From: Mastigias papua
Lineage: Eukaryota; Cnidaria; Scyphozoa; Rhizostomeae; Mastigiidae
Assembly: GCA_964019165.1 (NCBI GenBank)
Contig: OZ025271.1
Span: forward strand, 11,580,259 to 11,644,258
DNA: 64,000 bases
Reading direction: 5' to 3'
The translations under genes were made by a program, and so were the position numbers. Below, in pieces: positions 24,725-35,054 of this stretch. The stretch's first letter is position 1; each line of letters begins with the position of its first letter. The notes beneath the pieces are model-generated. The model ran no database searches and was not told where the DNA came from. It worked only from the letters and a program-made list of their open reading frames with translations.

Positions 24725-25242
24725 GGTAATTTCCTTGCATGAGATAGTAACTATGGATCATGTTACATAGACAATGAAGGTTGCAGGTAAACACTATTTA
24801 CACTTTGCTACACGGCCATTTTCCTTCTACAGGCAAATGCAGAATTTACTGTAAAATCACTACTACCTATTAAGAGAGGTGGTTGATTGGCTAAGAAACT
24901 GTATGGATTGAGTGAATTATTTGAACTGATTTATCTATGCATTAATAGCACCATCATTAGGAACAACATTGTAGTAGTTGGGTGTTATAGAAAGTTCACG
25001 ATTACTTCATTTGTTTCATTGATTATACTTTTTCAGCACTGAGCCAATCGTTGGACGTTAGAATAAAGCAGTGTTTCCACTTTCAAGGAAATTTTCTTAA
25101 AACAGGAAATTGGAACATTCTGCAAGGAATTTTTCAGAGCTGGAAAACTTCAAGGAAAATCTAAAGAATTATGTACTGATTCTTACGTGGTTTCTCACTG
25201 ACTGTCCTAACAATCAATTTTCGTATTTTCATGATTATGAGA
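24725..25242. other. Non-coding flank of the transposon
   Basis: No gene recognised between the minisatellite and the target duplication at 25243. Confidence 0.4.
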
Positions 25243-25248
25243 CTGGAC
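25243..25248. repeat. Left target-site duplication (CTGGAC)
   Basis: CTGGAC directly precedes the transposon and is repeated directly after it at 29950-29955, marking the staggered cut of one insertion. Confidence 0.9.
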
Positions 25249-25648
25249 TATGGTGGCCTAGAACCGCCATAAGGAATTTTGAACATGATATCCAAATTTT
25301 TCAAAGTTAATTAAACTCATGGTTAACAAACATTTTAAACCGTTTGAACATGAACCAGAAGTCAAATAAAAATGAAATAAAATTTCAAACCATTTGACAA
25401 TGAAACAAAAATCAAATGAAAATGATATAACATGCTGTTTAAAACCATTTGAAATTGAAACAAAAATCAAATGAAAATGAAATAACATGAAATTTAAAAT
25501 CGTTTGAAAATTAAAATGGAAACTCTTCCAGCCTAGAACCGCCATAGCACACAATGCAGTGCTCACGCAGTGTGCTCGCATCATAAGCTCAAATGGCCAT
25601 GGAAACGAGGTAAGAATAGCCCCCGCCAAAAGGTACGCGCTGATCAAC
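25249..25648. repeat. Left 400-bp terminal inverted repeat
   Basis: It matches the reverse complement of 29550-29949 almost base for base; I see one substitution and a compensating pair of single-base indels near the inner end. It is rich in ATTTGATTTT/AAAATCAAAT blocks, and TAGAACCGCCATA appears both at the outer end and again internally at 25533, so the repeat itself has subterminal repeats that may be transposase binding sites. Confidence 0.93.
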
Positions 25649-25703
25649 GCTCTTGTCTAGCTAAGTTGTGGAAGTTTCTGCTTGTTATATCTTCTCATTT
25701 ACC

Positions 25704-27041
25704 ATGGCATGGGAAGAATTTCGAAAGAAAATCAAAATGAAGAGAACTGGCAACAAACCTGGTAATGTTGCAAGTGGAGGCGGAGTTGGATATAGCATTC
25801 TGCAATCTGGAGAAATAATTGTCCAACGGTTGTCTGCTGAAGTGTCTGGAAAGGCCCAAAAATATACAAGGATAGGTGCCCGAGAGTTTGTTGAATTCAA
25901 ATATCCAGAAGTCACACTGGAGAATATAAAAAGCAGTTGCGAGAACCACTTCAAATCACAGCTAGGAAGTGACTACTACTGCGACATATTGGCAGGAGAC
26001 CAAGGACCTTCATGCTCCTCGCTAAGTCATATTCCCAACTTAAAAGTTATTCATGTAAGATTTGTCAGGGTGTCAAAGAGAAAAGCAAGTAGTCATAATG
26101 ATGTGCAAACTTATGAGCCTTTGATACATCCTCCTATGAAACTGAAGAGAGGTCGAGCAAGCAGCAATGTGAGTACATGTTCTACACCACAGTCATTTCC
26201 CACAAGTAGAAAAGCATTAGTACTTGCTTCAGTGCCAGGTCCCTCATGCTATCCTAAAAGTTTATCTGTTGCAGACATGTTAAAGCTTGGGAAAAACTTC
26301 AGCAAAGCTGGTGGAACTGTTGTGCACCTATTTAGATTTGATTTACAGCAGATGTTGTGGTCTTCTGTACCAACAGACATTGAATTGTATATTGAAGATA
26401 GCCCTATAGGAGTTGGTGGGTTTCGAGAAGCTTTCAAAGCTACGTGTTCAAGTCCTGCATTCAGAAATACCTGGGTTCTGAAAAAATACCATGAGGGAAC
26501 ATTGAAGATCATTGCTGACCTGGGAATCACAATAGAGCAGCATACAAAGAGAATTGTTCAAATGCACACTTTGGCTAGGAACTTTTGCTACCAACTCAAG
26601 GCAAAGATTTGCAATGAAGGTGTATCTGAAGAATATGGAGAATTTCTTCACTATGGTGAGGTATATTTTGGCAAACTTGATGATGGAGAATGTGTAACCA
26701 TTGAGGAATTTATCCCTGGCAACTTTGTAAAATATATGAACAACACTGGGATTATGTGTACCACTCATTCTGATGACAAAGATATTGGTAAAAAAGCTGA
26801 AAATCTGGCCCACTTCTCTTATGAAAATTCACAGCAAAAGTTGATGGTCACAGACATCCAAGGAAGTGGCTATTCCTTATATGATCCAGAAGTTGCTTCT
26901 GCTAATTTGACTGATGCAGATCAAGAGGTTTTGTTCTGTGCTGGCAACCTATCCAACTATGCCATAGAGACTTTCAAAGCCAACCACGTTTGCAGAAAAT
27001 TTTGCAAACTAACAAGACTGGAGGAAATTTGCTCTGTTTAG
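25704..27041 (+). CDS. Alpha-kinase (MHCK/eEF2K-type) encoded as transposon cargo
   Basis: A single-exon ORF. The start at 25704 sits in ACCATGG, a better context than the in-frame ATG at 25668, and gives 445 residues. From the 25704 start, about residues 1-200 are unassigned and end in a basic, Ser/Pro-rich linker. About residues 215-445 form an alpha-kinase domain: GVGGFREAF loop, VLKKY with the nucleotide-binding lysine, EEFIPGNFVKYMNN, then AHFSYENS, LMVTDIQG with the catalytic Asp, and CAGNL. NHVCRKFC plus the His of AHFSYE supply the family zinc site. All key residues are present and there is no stop or frameshift. It should phosphorylate Ser/Thr, often in helices; substrate unknown. 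It converges on the transposase; both are bracketed by the same inverted repeats. Confidence 0.9.
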   Translation: MAWEEFRKKIKMKRTGNKPGNVASGGGVGYSILQSGEIIVQRLSAEVSGKAQKYTRIGAREFVEFKYPEVTLENIKSSCENHFKSQLGSDYYCDILAGDQGPSCSSLSHIPNLKVIHVRFVRVSKRKASSHNDVQTYEPLIHPPMKLKRGRASSNVSTCSTPQSFPTSRKALVLASVPGPSCYPKSLSVADMLKLGKNFSKAGGTVVHLFRFDLQQMLWSSVPTDIELYIEDSPIGVGGFREAFKATCSSPAFRNTWVLKKYHEGTLKIIADLGITIEQHTKRIVQMHTLARNFCYQLKAKICNEGVSEEYGEFLHYGEVYFGKLDDGECVTIEEFIPGNFVKYMNNTGIMCTTHSDDKDIGKKAENLAHFSYENSQQKLMVTDIQGSGYSLYDPEVASANLTDADQEVLFCAGNLSNYAIETFKANHVCRKFCKLTRLEEICSV

Positions 27042-27288
27042 GTCTGATATAATGCTAAGATATTGTCCTGTTAATGTTTTGTTAATCCCAAAAAAGACCC
27101 CCCACAGTTAAAACTACATATGATAGAGCACGTGTGCAGTGGTGTTAGAATTGATTTCTCTTCTATTTTCAAAGATATACCATGTTACTACATTAACATT
27201 TAGAGTGTTACTAGTAGTTATATTATTAGACAATCTACTAACTTAACTGCTATTTTGTGTAGATGGTGCCTTGGAATATATGGGTTTT

Positions 27289-29639
27289 TTATGTGCTTTT
27301 CCATCTGGTTTTTAAATACAAAAAGGTATCAACACAGTCCCCTGGTTTCACTTTCAGTGGATCCTGCAGGATTGCTTCACATTTCCTTCGAAATTCTGGG
27401 TGTAGAAAATCATCTGGACTGTGCAAAATATTTGAAAACCCTGCAACCTCCTTTAATTCATCTTCAGTGACTTTCCAGCCTAAATAAAATGAGAGATACT
27501 TCTTATCAAAGGGAGATGGGATTGACCAGGCTTGACTACTGCTGCCTGTATTCAAGTCATTAGCTACATACATGATTGTGTAATACTATTGAAAAGAAAC
27601 AAGTCTACTACTACCAACTGCAATTGTTGGAAAATCATCAGTTGTCACGGCCTATTAGGTGTTCAATGAAGTATAACAAAAACTTGTGCCCTGAATTCTA
27701 GCACATGTTTTCTCTTCTATTGCATTTTTAATGTTGTCTGTTTCATGAGGTGCAAACCTTATACACCTTAGATTCAGGCAAAGATACAGCCTTCTACATA
27801 GATACAGCTTCTAGTTAGATCCATGTTCGCTTACCATATTCATCAAGTCCATAAACTGCTGGAAAGTCATAGATGTGGTTTGGGATGCCATCTGCAAGGA
27901 ATGTATATTTCTGAGTTCTAATTCTGTGAGTGTTCCAAATAGTGTCTTTGAAGATATTAATTTCACTATCCACCAATGGTACCATGAAATAAGCCAATAG
28001 CATCCTGGAGAAAAACCTTTACAATATTATGGTGGAAAACTACACATATGTTCAAAATTAGTGCTTGCCTACACATCAATGCTGTGTTTCACCCAAAATG
28101 GTGCCACATACACCTTGAAACATAATATAAAGTATAATTGATAATAACAATATATTTCAAGGTATGGTGTCATGTGACATTAAAGAATATAGCAACTATT
28201 AGGAAATAGCACTAAGTTTCATTACAAAAATATTATTTTTAGAGGCATACAAAAACTGCAACCTGTCTGTTTCATCATGTGCATCATAATATCCATTTTC
28301 TAACAAATACTGTAAAGGCAACTTGTAGAATTTCTCAAGACGCTCATGAAGGTCCTTCCACCATCTTTCAATCTAAAATAAGATACTACATAGTTAACCT
28401 CAAGGAAGCACAACTAACACATAACAAGTAAGAAGTAGGATGACAAGAAAGAGAAATGTTGTAGAGAGAATACCCAAGGTAGTATCAATTATTTTGCATA
28501 TATACAAACTAGTACCTTGGGTATGTGAGTAAATATGGCCCAAACTGGAGTCCTACTGTTGCAGGATTTCAATTTGCCAGAAGAGTACCTCTTCTATCTA
28601 AATAACCATTATTATAATGTGAGTTGTCCACAGCCTGATGGGGTAAAGTATGGAGATTGTTTCATCTATCTACAAAGCAACTTTGCAGATATCTAACAAT
28701 TGCCACAAACTGGGATCCCATCTCTTCATTTGGAGGGTATGGTTTTACAGGTCTGTGGTCACTTCTATATTATTGAAATTGCTTACCTTATTAGATGTTG
28801 AAGGACCATATATCACTGTCTTATCACACACAGTATTGCACTCAACATCCTTCATGTCATCACAGTTTCTTCTTAAATATGCATGCATTGTTGCAATGAT
28901 GCCTGTTTCTGTACCTTTATCTAGTCTCAGTTTTGAAGCAATGATGCCATTTTGCATCAAATATTCTAGGTACCTGCGAGCAACCAATAATGGATCATGG
29001 TTAGAGGTCCAGACTTTTACCCACAATATCTTACGGCTGGCTGTATCTAGACAGCCATAGACTGCCAGGGGGAATGTATTATTCTGATATCCCATTAATT
29101 TGTCGTGCCCATCCAATGAATGCACTTGATTAACTCCACCAATAATAAAATGTCCTTTCGTTTTCTGATTTTTACCAACTGCTCTTTCCTGTAGACCTGC
29201 TGAATCCAAGTGAGACATCATATCATAAACAAGGTCTCGCGGAACATTAAGTTTATGGATTTGGCGGATTTTCTGGTGCATAGCTCTATAACCGAGGAGC
29301 TTTCCAGGGCCTTGCAGTTCCTCTTCCACAGCTTGTTGCACCGCATGGTGTGGCTGCATCAGTGTATTTAATGCCGAAGTAATTCAATCGCCTTTCCAGT
29401 GAACGCATGCTCCAAGCATACTGATTAAAATCCCTTCTCAAGTAATCCAAAATTTCTGTGCGTTGCATACATTGCCGAACTTTTTCGATCAAACACTCCT
29501 TCAAAATAACATCATCTTTCCAACTATCGTCACGAATACGAGCCATATTGTTGATCAGCGCGTCCTTTTGGCGGGAGGCTATTCTTACCTCGTTTCCATG
29601 GCCATTTGAGCTTATGATGCGAGCACACTGCGTGAGCAC
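27289..29639 (-). CDS. IS3EU-like DDE transposase, five coding blocks, one frameshift
   Basis: Coding blocks on the - strand: 29639-28787 (with a frameshift near 29350), 28372-28263, 28004-27835 and 27545-27289. Splice phases agree throughout and the donors at 28786 and 27834 are GTAAGC. The N-terminus lies in the right terminal repeat and contains a helical DNA-binding-like region (YLRRDFNQYAWSMRSLERR). The integrase-type core has VHSLDGHDKLMG (first Asp), LRLDKGTETG (second Asp) and IERWWKDLHERL (Glu) at the start of block two, so the triad is complete. The C-terminal block reads VTEDELKEVAG...DDFLHPEFRRKCE, typical of this family. The frameshift between KYTD and VEEELQGPG would disable it unless it is an assembly error. 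Confidence 0.85.
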
Positions 29640-29949
29640 TGCATTGTGTGCTATGGCGGTTCTAGGCTGGAAGAGTTTTCATTTTAATTTTCAAACGATT
29701 TTAAATTTCATGTTATTTCATTTTCATTTGATTTTTGTTTCAATTTCAAATGGTTTTAAACAGCATGTTATATCATTTTCATTTGATTTTTGTTTCATTG
29801 TCAAATGGTTTGAAATTTTATTTCATTTTTATTTGACTTCTGGTTCATGTTCAAACGGTTTAAAATGTTTGTTAACCATGAGTTTAATTAACTTTGAAAA
29901 ATTTGGATATCATGTTCAAAATTCCTTATGGCGGTTCTAGGCCACCATA
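29550..29949. repeat. Right 400-bp terminal inverted repeat
   Basis: Reverse complement of the left repeat. It includes the presumed start codon of the transposase (29639) and about 30 codons of it, so the left repeat holds a copy of the same N-terminal coding sequence facing the kinase. Confidence 0.93.
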
Positions 29950-29955
29950 CTGGAC
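29950..29955. repeat. Right target-site duplication (CTGGAC)
   Basis: Direct repeat of 25243-25248. Confidence 0.9.
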
Positions 29956-31860
29956 ATTAATCATACGCACTTGTAAATCTACCATAAACAGTCTATATCA
30001 AATCTGTTGTACCTTCTGAGCAATGTCATGTGAATTTGCAAATTAGATGGAATTAGCTTTCTCTTCCAATGGTCATGGAATACACATTTTACATTGCTTG
30101 GGAAATCTATAAGACCTGAGTGTGCAGAATATTGGCATGCTATGATCTTGGACATTTGTTGATTTATCAACAATTATGCACCTGATGTTTGAGACATGCG
30201 GAGTTTTTGAGTAGTCGAATGACACAAGAGTTGAAGCGCACCTTTATCATACCCTGCAGTTTAGCAGCAAATTCCAGTCAAAGTAAAATTGCCTGTTGTT
30301 ACAATCTACTTATTGAAGTCAGAGAAGGTAGGGGGTAGGGGGGGGTAGGGCAATATTGAGTGCAGGAGAGCTAGCCTTTGTAATAAAATTAAAGAGGAGC
30401 TATTCTGATTTTGCAAAGGCCTTTCTCATAATTTATATCTTATATTAGATAGGGTATATACGGCATATTTTATATCTTGAAGGCATTTGGTAGACACATG
30501 CTAGATGTCTGAAGGAGTGCCTCCTTAGATCTGCTTGGTAAAAGGCACTCTTTAAAATCCTGTAATAGGGTGCTGTTCTGGCCCCATTACAGGATTCCAA
30601 AGAGTGTTGCTAACCAGATGTAAGGAAGTCTAATGGTACCCTGGGTCTGGAAAAGGGAAATTCGCTATCTACTCTTTGGAAATATTGCAGGAAGCAAGTC
30701 TCGTCTTGTGATTGCAATGTCTTTGAAGTTCGGCGAACAGTAATGTTCAAGTGTCGCGAAAACACTTAAATGTCATAAGTTTGACTAAACAGCAACTCGT
30801 GCATATCTAGTGAAACTAAAGGCAATCTAAAATACGTGAATGGCCTGTTGGTACTACAGAACTTTACTATAACTCGAGAAAGCTATAGTCAATCTAAAAT
30901 AGGCCTGAACTACAACTGTAAGCACATCAGAAATTTAACACTATTTGGAAGCATAGGAACCCCAAGTCATAACAGAGCACATTTGATGTGGCCAAGGTTC
31001 TGTCTCTTCTAGTTGTTTAGAAAAAAGCATGTATTCATCATAAATTGTTTGGACTTGCAAAGATAAACAACATTTTTTAGTTGGGCTGGCAATACCTCCC
31101 TATGTTACCCTATGCTAGAAGACTTGTGTCATATAAAAGCGTATATGTAGCTGTTGACGGGAAGTTCATGGATGCAGCAGAAATCCCTCTCAAGAACTAG
31201 ATTGCTGTTTAGTGGGGAGGTTCTTATTTTGTGGGGAAAATACTGCAGTCCTCTATTGTTGTGTATAATATGAAAGGAAAAGCGTTTATGTAAACTCTTA
31301 ACTAAATAGACTGCTTTCTTCTGCAGTTGCCTTATTCCAGAATGCCTGCCAAAGTAGTTGAAACATCCATTTCTGACTCATGTCGCTTTTCTTAACACCC
31401 ATTACAATGTTAACTACTCCACCCATTGAAAAAAATGTTGAATCGATGCCATAAAACCCATAGCATTGTGCACAGGCATTCTGTCTTTGGGGCTACTCAT
31501 ATGTTGCCCCTTGTTATATTTGAAATACCCATAAAAATAAACTTACATATTACAATTTTGTGAGACATTTCATTATTTGCTACGTTGAAGCAAAATGCAA
31601 AGGTTTAAGGTCAACATTGCGCGTCTGAGATTGCATTGTTTACAGGAAGTGCATTTCCATATATTGTTGCGATTGTTACTGGACTTGTATTGCAATCTCT
31701 CAATATGGCCGTCAAATTCAAAATTGACATCACCATTCAAGTTTGATTTGGTGGTTTGGTATCCAACATGTTCTCTACATCATTGATCTTGGGTTCTTTC
31801 CTTGCCATGATGTATCATGCTGTTTTTGATCAGTTCTTTTGTGTTGGTTGTGTATCATGT
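29956..31860. other. Non-coding, nothing recognised
   Basis: A G-rich run lies near 30330-30350. About 30840-30885 (CTGTTGGTACTACAGAACTT) resembles sequence just outside the Penelope-like relic at 8235-8260. No credible ORF. Confidence 0.4.
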
Positions 31861-32440
31861 CTACTAATTACTATCCATCAATCAGTCAATTGTTAGTTTT
31901 ACAATTGACACAAACAATTGAGTAACCTGCCAATAGAAGACTTTGGTACTTATGACTGCATCCCATATAAGGATATTTATAAAATCATTTAATGAACGAG
32001 ATTTTTAATTTTTGAGTCGCGAGGCATCATATTGCTTGCAAAGAGTCGTGTCGGTTTGGTTGTATATCTCGGTTACTAAATATAATTCATTAATCAGTCA
32101 ATAGTTAATTTTGCAAATAACACAAACAAGTGAGTAACCTGCCAATAGAAGACTTTGGTACTTAAGAATGCAACCCATATAAGAATATTTATATAATTAT
32201 TTAGTGAACCTGTTTTTTAGTTTTTGAGTCATGTGGCATCATGTTGTTTGCAAAGAGTCGTTTCGTTTTGGTTGTATATCTCGGTTACTAAATACAATCC
32301 ATCAATCAGTCAACAGTTAATTTTGCAAATAACACAAACAATTGAGTATCCTGCCAATAGAGGACTTTGGTAATTATGACTGCATGCCATATGAAGATAT
32401 TTATATAATTGTGTAATGAACCTGTTTTGTAGGTGTTGAG
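31861..32440 (+). repeat. About 213-bp tandem repeat, nearly three copies
   Basis: Units starting near 31862, 32075 and 32288 share CAATCAGTCAA, CCTGCCAATAGA-GACTTTGG, CATATAAG-ATATTTATA and GGTTGTATATCTCGGTTACT. The third unit ends where the open sequence at 32430-32577 begins. Confidence 0.85.
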
Positions 32441-32495
32441 TCAAAAGGTTCTTCATACCAAGTACTGTACATTCGGTTACCTGCAGCGCCTGCTT

Positions 32496-32577
32496 GCTCT
32501 GCAGTAAGGAGGCTTTGCATTGTTGAAGTAGTTGAGAGTTTGAAGGTTGGTACAACTTTGAATGTAGGCAAAACTAC
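32496..32577 (-). CDS. Possible exon of an unrecognised - strand gene (exon b)
   Basis: After a GGATTTAG acceptor the - strand reads VVLPTFKVVPTFKLSTTSTM and onward in frame, with a donor at GCTGCAG|GTAACC (the frame also stays open to a second donor near 32430). Its phase 0 entry fits the exon at 33353-33474. The acceptor has a poor pyrimidine tract. Confidence 0.28.
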
Positions 32578-32792
32578 CTAAATCCTGTTTGCATAAAATA
32601 TTATTTGCTACTGTGTTTTTTGTATTATACATATATACATTGTTCATTTCTGTTTCATAGAATTTATCTGGAATCTATCTAATTTTGGTATACGAAATAC
32701 TGGAAGCAATCTTCTTTTATCAAATGTTAGATTAGTAAATATATTTATTTTATATTATATACTGTTATGAAAAGTGAAAGTGCCAGAAAAAA

Positions 32793-32870
32793 CTGCCAGA
32801 GCGGGATTCGAACTTGTGACCCCTGACGTTGTACCTCTAGTGCTCTACTAACTGAGCTATAGGACCACGC
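32793..32870 (-). repeat. tRNA-derived sequence (SINE-like)
   Basis: The - strand carries an A box (TAGCTCAGTTAGTAGAGC) and a B box (GTTCGAATCC) at tRNA spacing. The anticodon and acceptor stems do not pair well, so it is not a working tRNA. Inverted flanks (TGAAAG...CTTTCA) surround it, as in the similar sequence at 36379-36474. Confidence 0.6.
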
Positions 32871-33352
32871 TTTCAAATAATTGCTAAAAAGCTACGTCAT
32901 TTGCTCACACTGATCCTCTCTTAGTCAGTATGCACAGGACAGCTAGCACAGCTCCATCGCAATGTGCATTGGACCTGGTGTTGATTTTAGTTGAGTTTTC
33001 TTTCTTGTATCATCATTCGGATACCTTAACAGCCTTCATGTTTCTCGTCACTTTGATTTAGATATGGAATGTCCATGATAATTCAACTAAATTTACACAA
33101 GAATTGGTTAAAGTTGTTAACATAGTTCTATATTTTATACAGTGTTTTTATCCGACATTTCATTGTCTCTCTAGTGCCAGAGAAAGTTAGATTTTCAGTA
33201 AGATAACAACAGATTGTTTCCTTTTCTTCAAACTGTATTGAAGGTCTGTAGTTTCAACAGACTATTTATATAATTGCACCCATCAAGATCAATATCTGTA
33301 ATACTTTCTCCTCCATTACCTAATGTTTAGAAAAAACTAGCAAATTACTTAC

Positions 33353-33474
33353 TATCAACCTTTTTTGTAATCTCACTAAATCGACCATGGAGATGTCAAA
33401 TCCAGGGTAGGCCAAAGCGAATTTTGACCGAATATTGCATTGTTTGATGACTTCATCAACATCAAGTATATGTC
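33353..33474 (-). CDS. Candidate host exon, unrecognised protein (exon a)
   Basis: A 122-nt exon between AATTTTACAG and GTAAGTAA, both strong. Phase 1 in, 0 out. It reads 40 residues including DVDEVIKQCNIRSKFALAYP and DISMVDLVRLQKR. The composition is that of a globular, conserved protein, but I cannot name the family. A CCGTAAATC-type MITE sits 31 bp upstream on the transcribed strand. Confidence 0.45.
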
Positions 33475-33505
33475 CTGTAAAATTGAGCTCATATGATATT
33501 AGATA

Positions 33506-33770
33506 CCGTAAATCCTCGAATTAGCCCCCCCCCCCTCGAATAAGCCCCCAACCTAGGTGATGATGAAGACTCTAATAAAAACTAATGCTTAAAAATTGAC
33601 TGGTCTTGTAATAGTATGGAGAAAAGGAGCTTTGGGAATGAGCTTTTTATAAGAGATTTGTCAAATAATTTTATAAGCCCTCCTCGAATAAGTCCCCCCC
33701 TCGAATAAGCCCCCACCCAAAAAGCTTCAAAAATAAATAAGACCCTAGAGGCTATTTCGAGGATTTATGA
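33506..33770. mobile_element. 265-bp MITE of the CCGTAAATC family
   Basis: The left end CCGTAAATCCTCGAATTAGC and a decayed right end (GGATTTATGA) are flanked by TA. Internal CCCCCTCGAATAAGCCCCC blocks match those at 4040-4879 and 22448-22697. It lies just upstream of the - strand exon at 33353-33474. Confidence 0.75.
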
Positions 33771-33772
33771 TA

Positions 33773-35054
33773 TGTATGTTTGTCTAATGTGATAAAATGA
33801 GCAATTTTAAAATGAAGCAGAGCTTTTTGGCCCTTCATTGAATTTTGGGGCTTTTAGGCGGGGTTTTGGCAATGGGTAGGGTACATTTCAAAAATTGTAT
33901 GAAAGCATTTTGTTACTTCAGTAATGAATGAAAGCTCTTTAGAGGACAACCTTAGACATACTGCATATCCAACGTACCTTATGGCACGTTATAGATGCTG
34001 TGTAATTTCAAAGCTGTCTTTTTGTAAACAGACAGTGTTCCCTTGCCCCCCCCCCCTTAACTCTGTGCCTGCTGTTTTAAGTAAAGTGTCCTTCATGTGT
34101 TCAGTTAAGGAGCTTGACCTGATAGACAATTTGATACCTTGTCAATAAATGGTTTCTTATACCTCGGTACTACTGCATTACGTATACAATTAGGTCACCT
34201 TGGTCACAATCCGGTTTGTTATTTAAGGGCTATGTTTTTCTATAGTGTTTATTTATATGTTAAATGCTGCGAACTTTTCGTTTGGATTGATCCAATACAC
34301 CCACCTGTTCCTTATAACCAATTGCTGATAGCTTAAGTGGGTGGTTCAGAAGCATATACATGGTATAGAGGCTGACTCCTGCACAACATTTGGTACATGA
34401 CATCAGTCGTCAAATAACCATTAAGGTGTTTAACTCGTCTTCCAATCATGTGAAAGGTAGTTTTTTATATCTTGAAGATCTGCACAGTTGCTGACACGTG
34501 GTTGGGTCTTGTTTCGTTGCAAGAGGATACGAATCTGTTGAACAAGAATAAGAAGAAGGTCAACTTATATCTAAGAGAGATATTTACTAGAAGTAAGTCA
34601 TATGATGACGCTTTATTCTCCATTTGGTTTCTGATGAAGCTATATATCACATGAGTGGGATGTCATGGCTACTGGCAACTGCGTCCAGTTGGCCATATTG
34701 TCGGCGAAATGCTATTTATCCATCATTATCTGTATGAATAGTCAATATGAGTGTCTGAAATGCAGTGGTGTAACTAGGAAGACTTATATCAATTGTCTTT
34801 CTATGCCTGATTGTAAAAGCAATTAATTATATTTGTTGTGTTTAAACTTTGTGTGATAGTATGGGTGTATGTTTACATATAGATAGATTTTATGACGTGA
34901 TGAATGGACAGTAGGCTTGCATATCGTAACACATATCATTTATCAAGTACTTTAGAAGAATTCTTTAGCGCAAGTTTGTAGCTAAGATAATTTTAGTCTA
35001 TTTGTATTCATCAAGTGGATGTTATGAAGAGTAAGAGATCATTCACCTGTTACA
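33773..35054. other. Non-coding, nothing recognised
   Basis: A C-run occurs near 34049. Short overlapping ORFs at 34465-34654 on both strands have no domain. Confidence 0.4.

Larger units (their letters stand above)
25249..29949. mobile_element. IS3EU-like DNA transposon carrying an alpha-kinase gene
   Basis: A 4701-bp element with 400-bp terminal inverted repeats beginning TATGGTGGCC and a 6-bp CTGGAC duplication. It carries two convergent genes: a spliced DDE transposase (- strand) and an alpha-kinase (+ strand). The transposase has the eukaryotic IS3-like (IS3EU) signature; six-base duplications and TAY ends match that superfamily as I recall it. Near-identical repeats argue for a fairly recent insertion. 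The kinase is cargo not needed for DDE transposition in known relatives; its purpose is unknown. Confidence 0.9.

Noticed and set aside
25258..25647. 129-codon ORF at the left end of the kinase transposon, repeated at 29458-29940
   Set aside because: Both are translations of the wrong strand of the terminal inverted repeats.
32793..32870. Functional tRNA gene
   Set aside because: Boxes A and B are present but the anticodon and acceptor stems do not pair.
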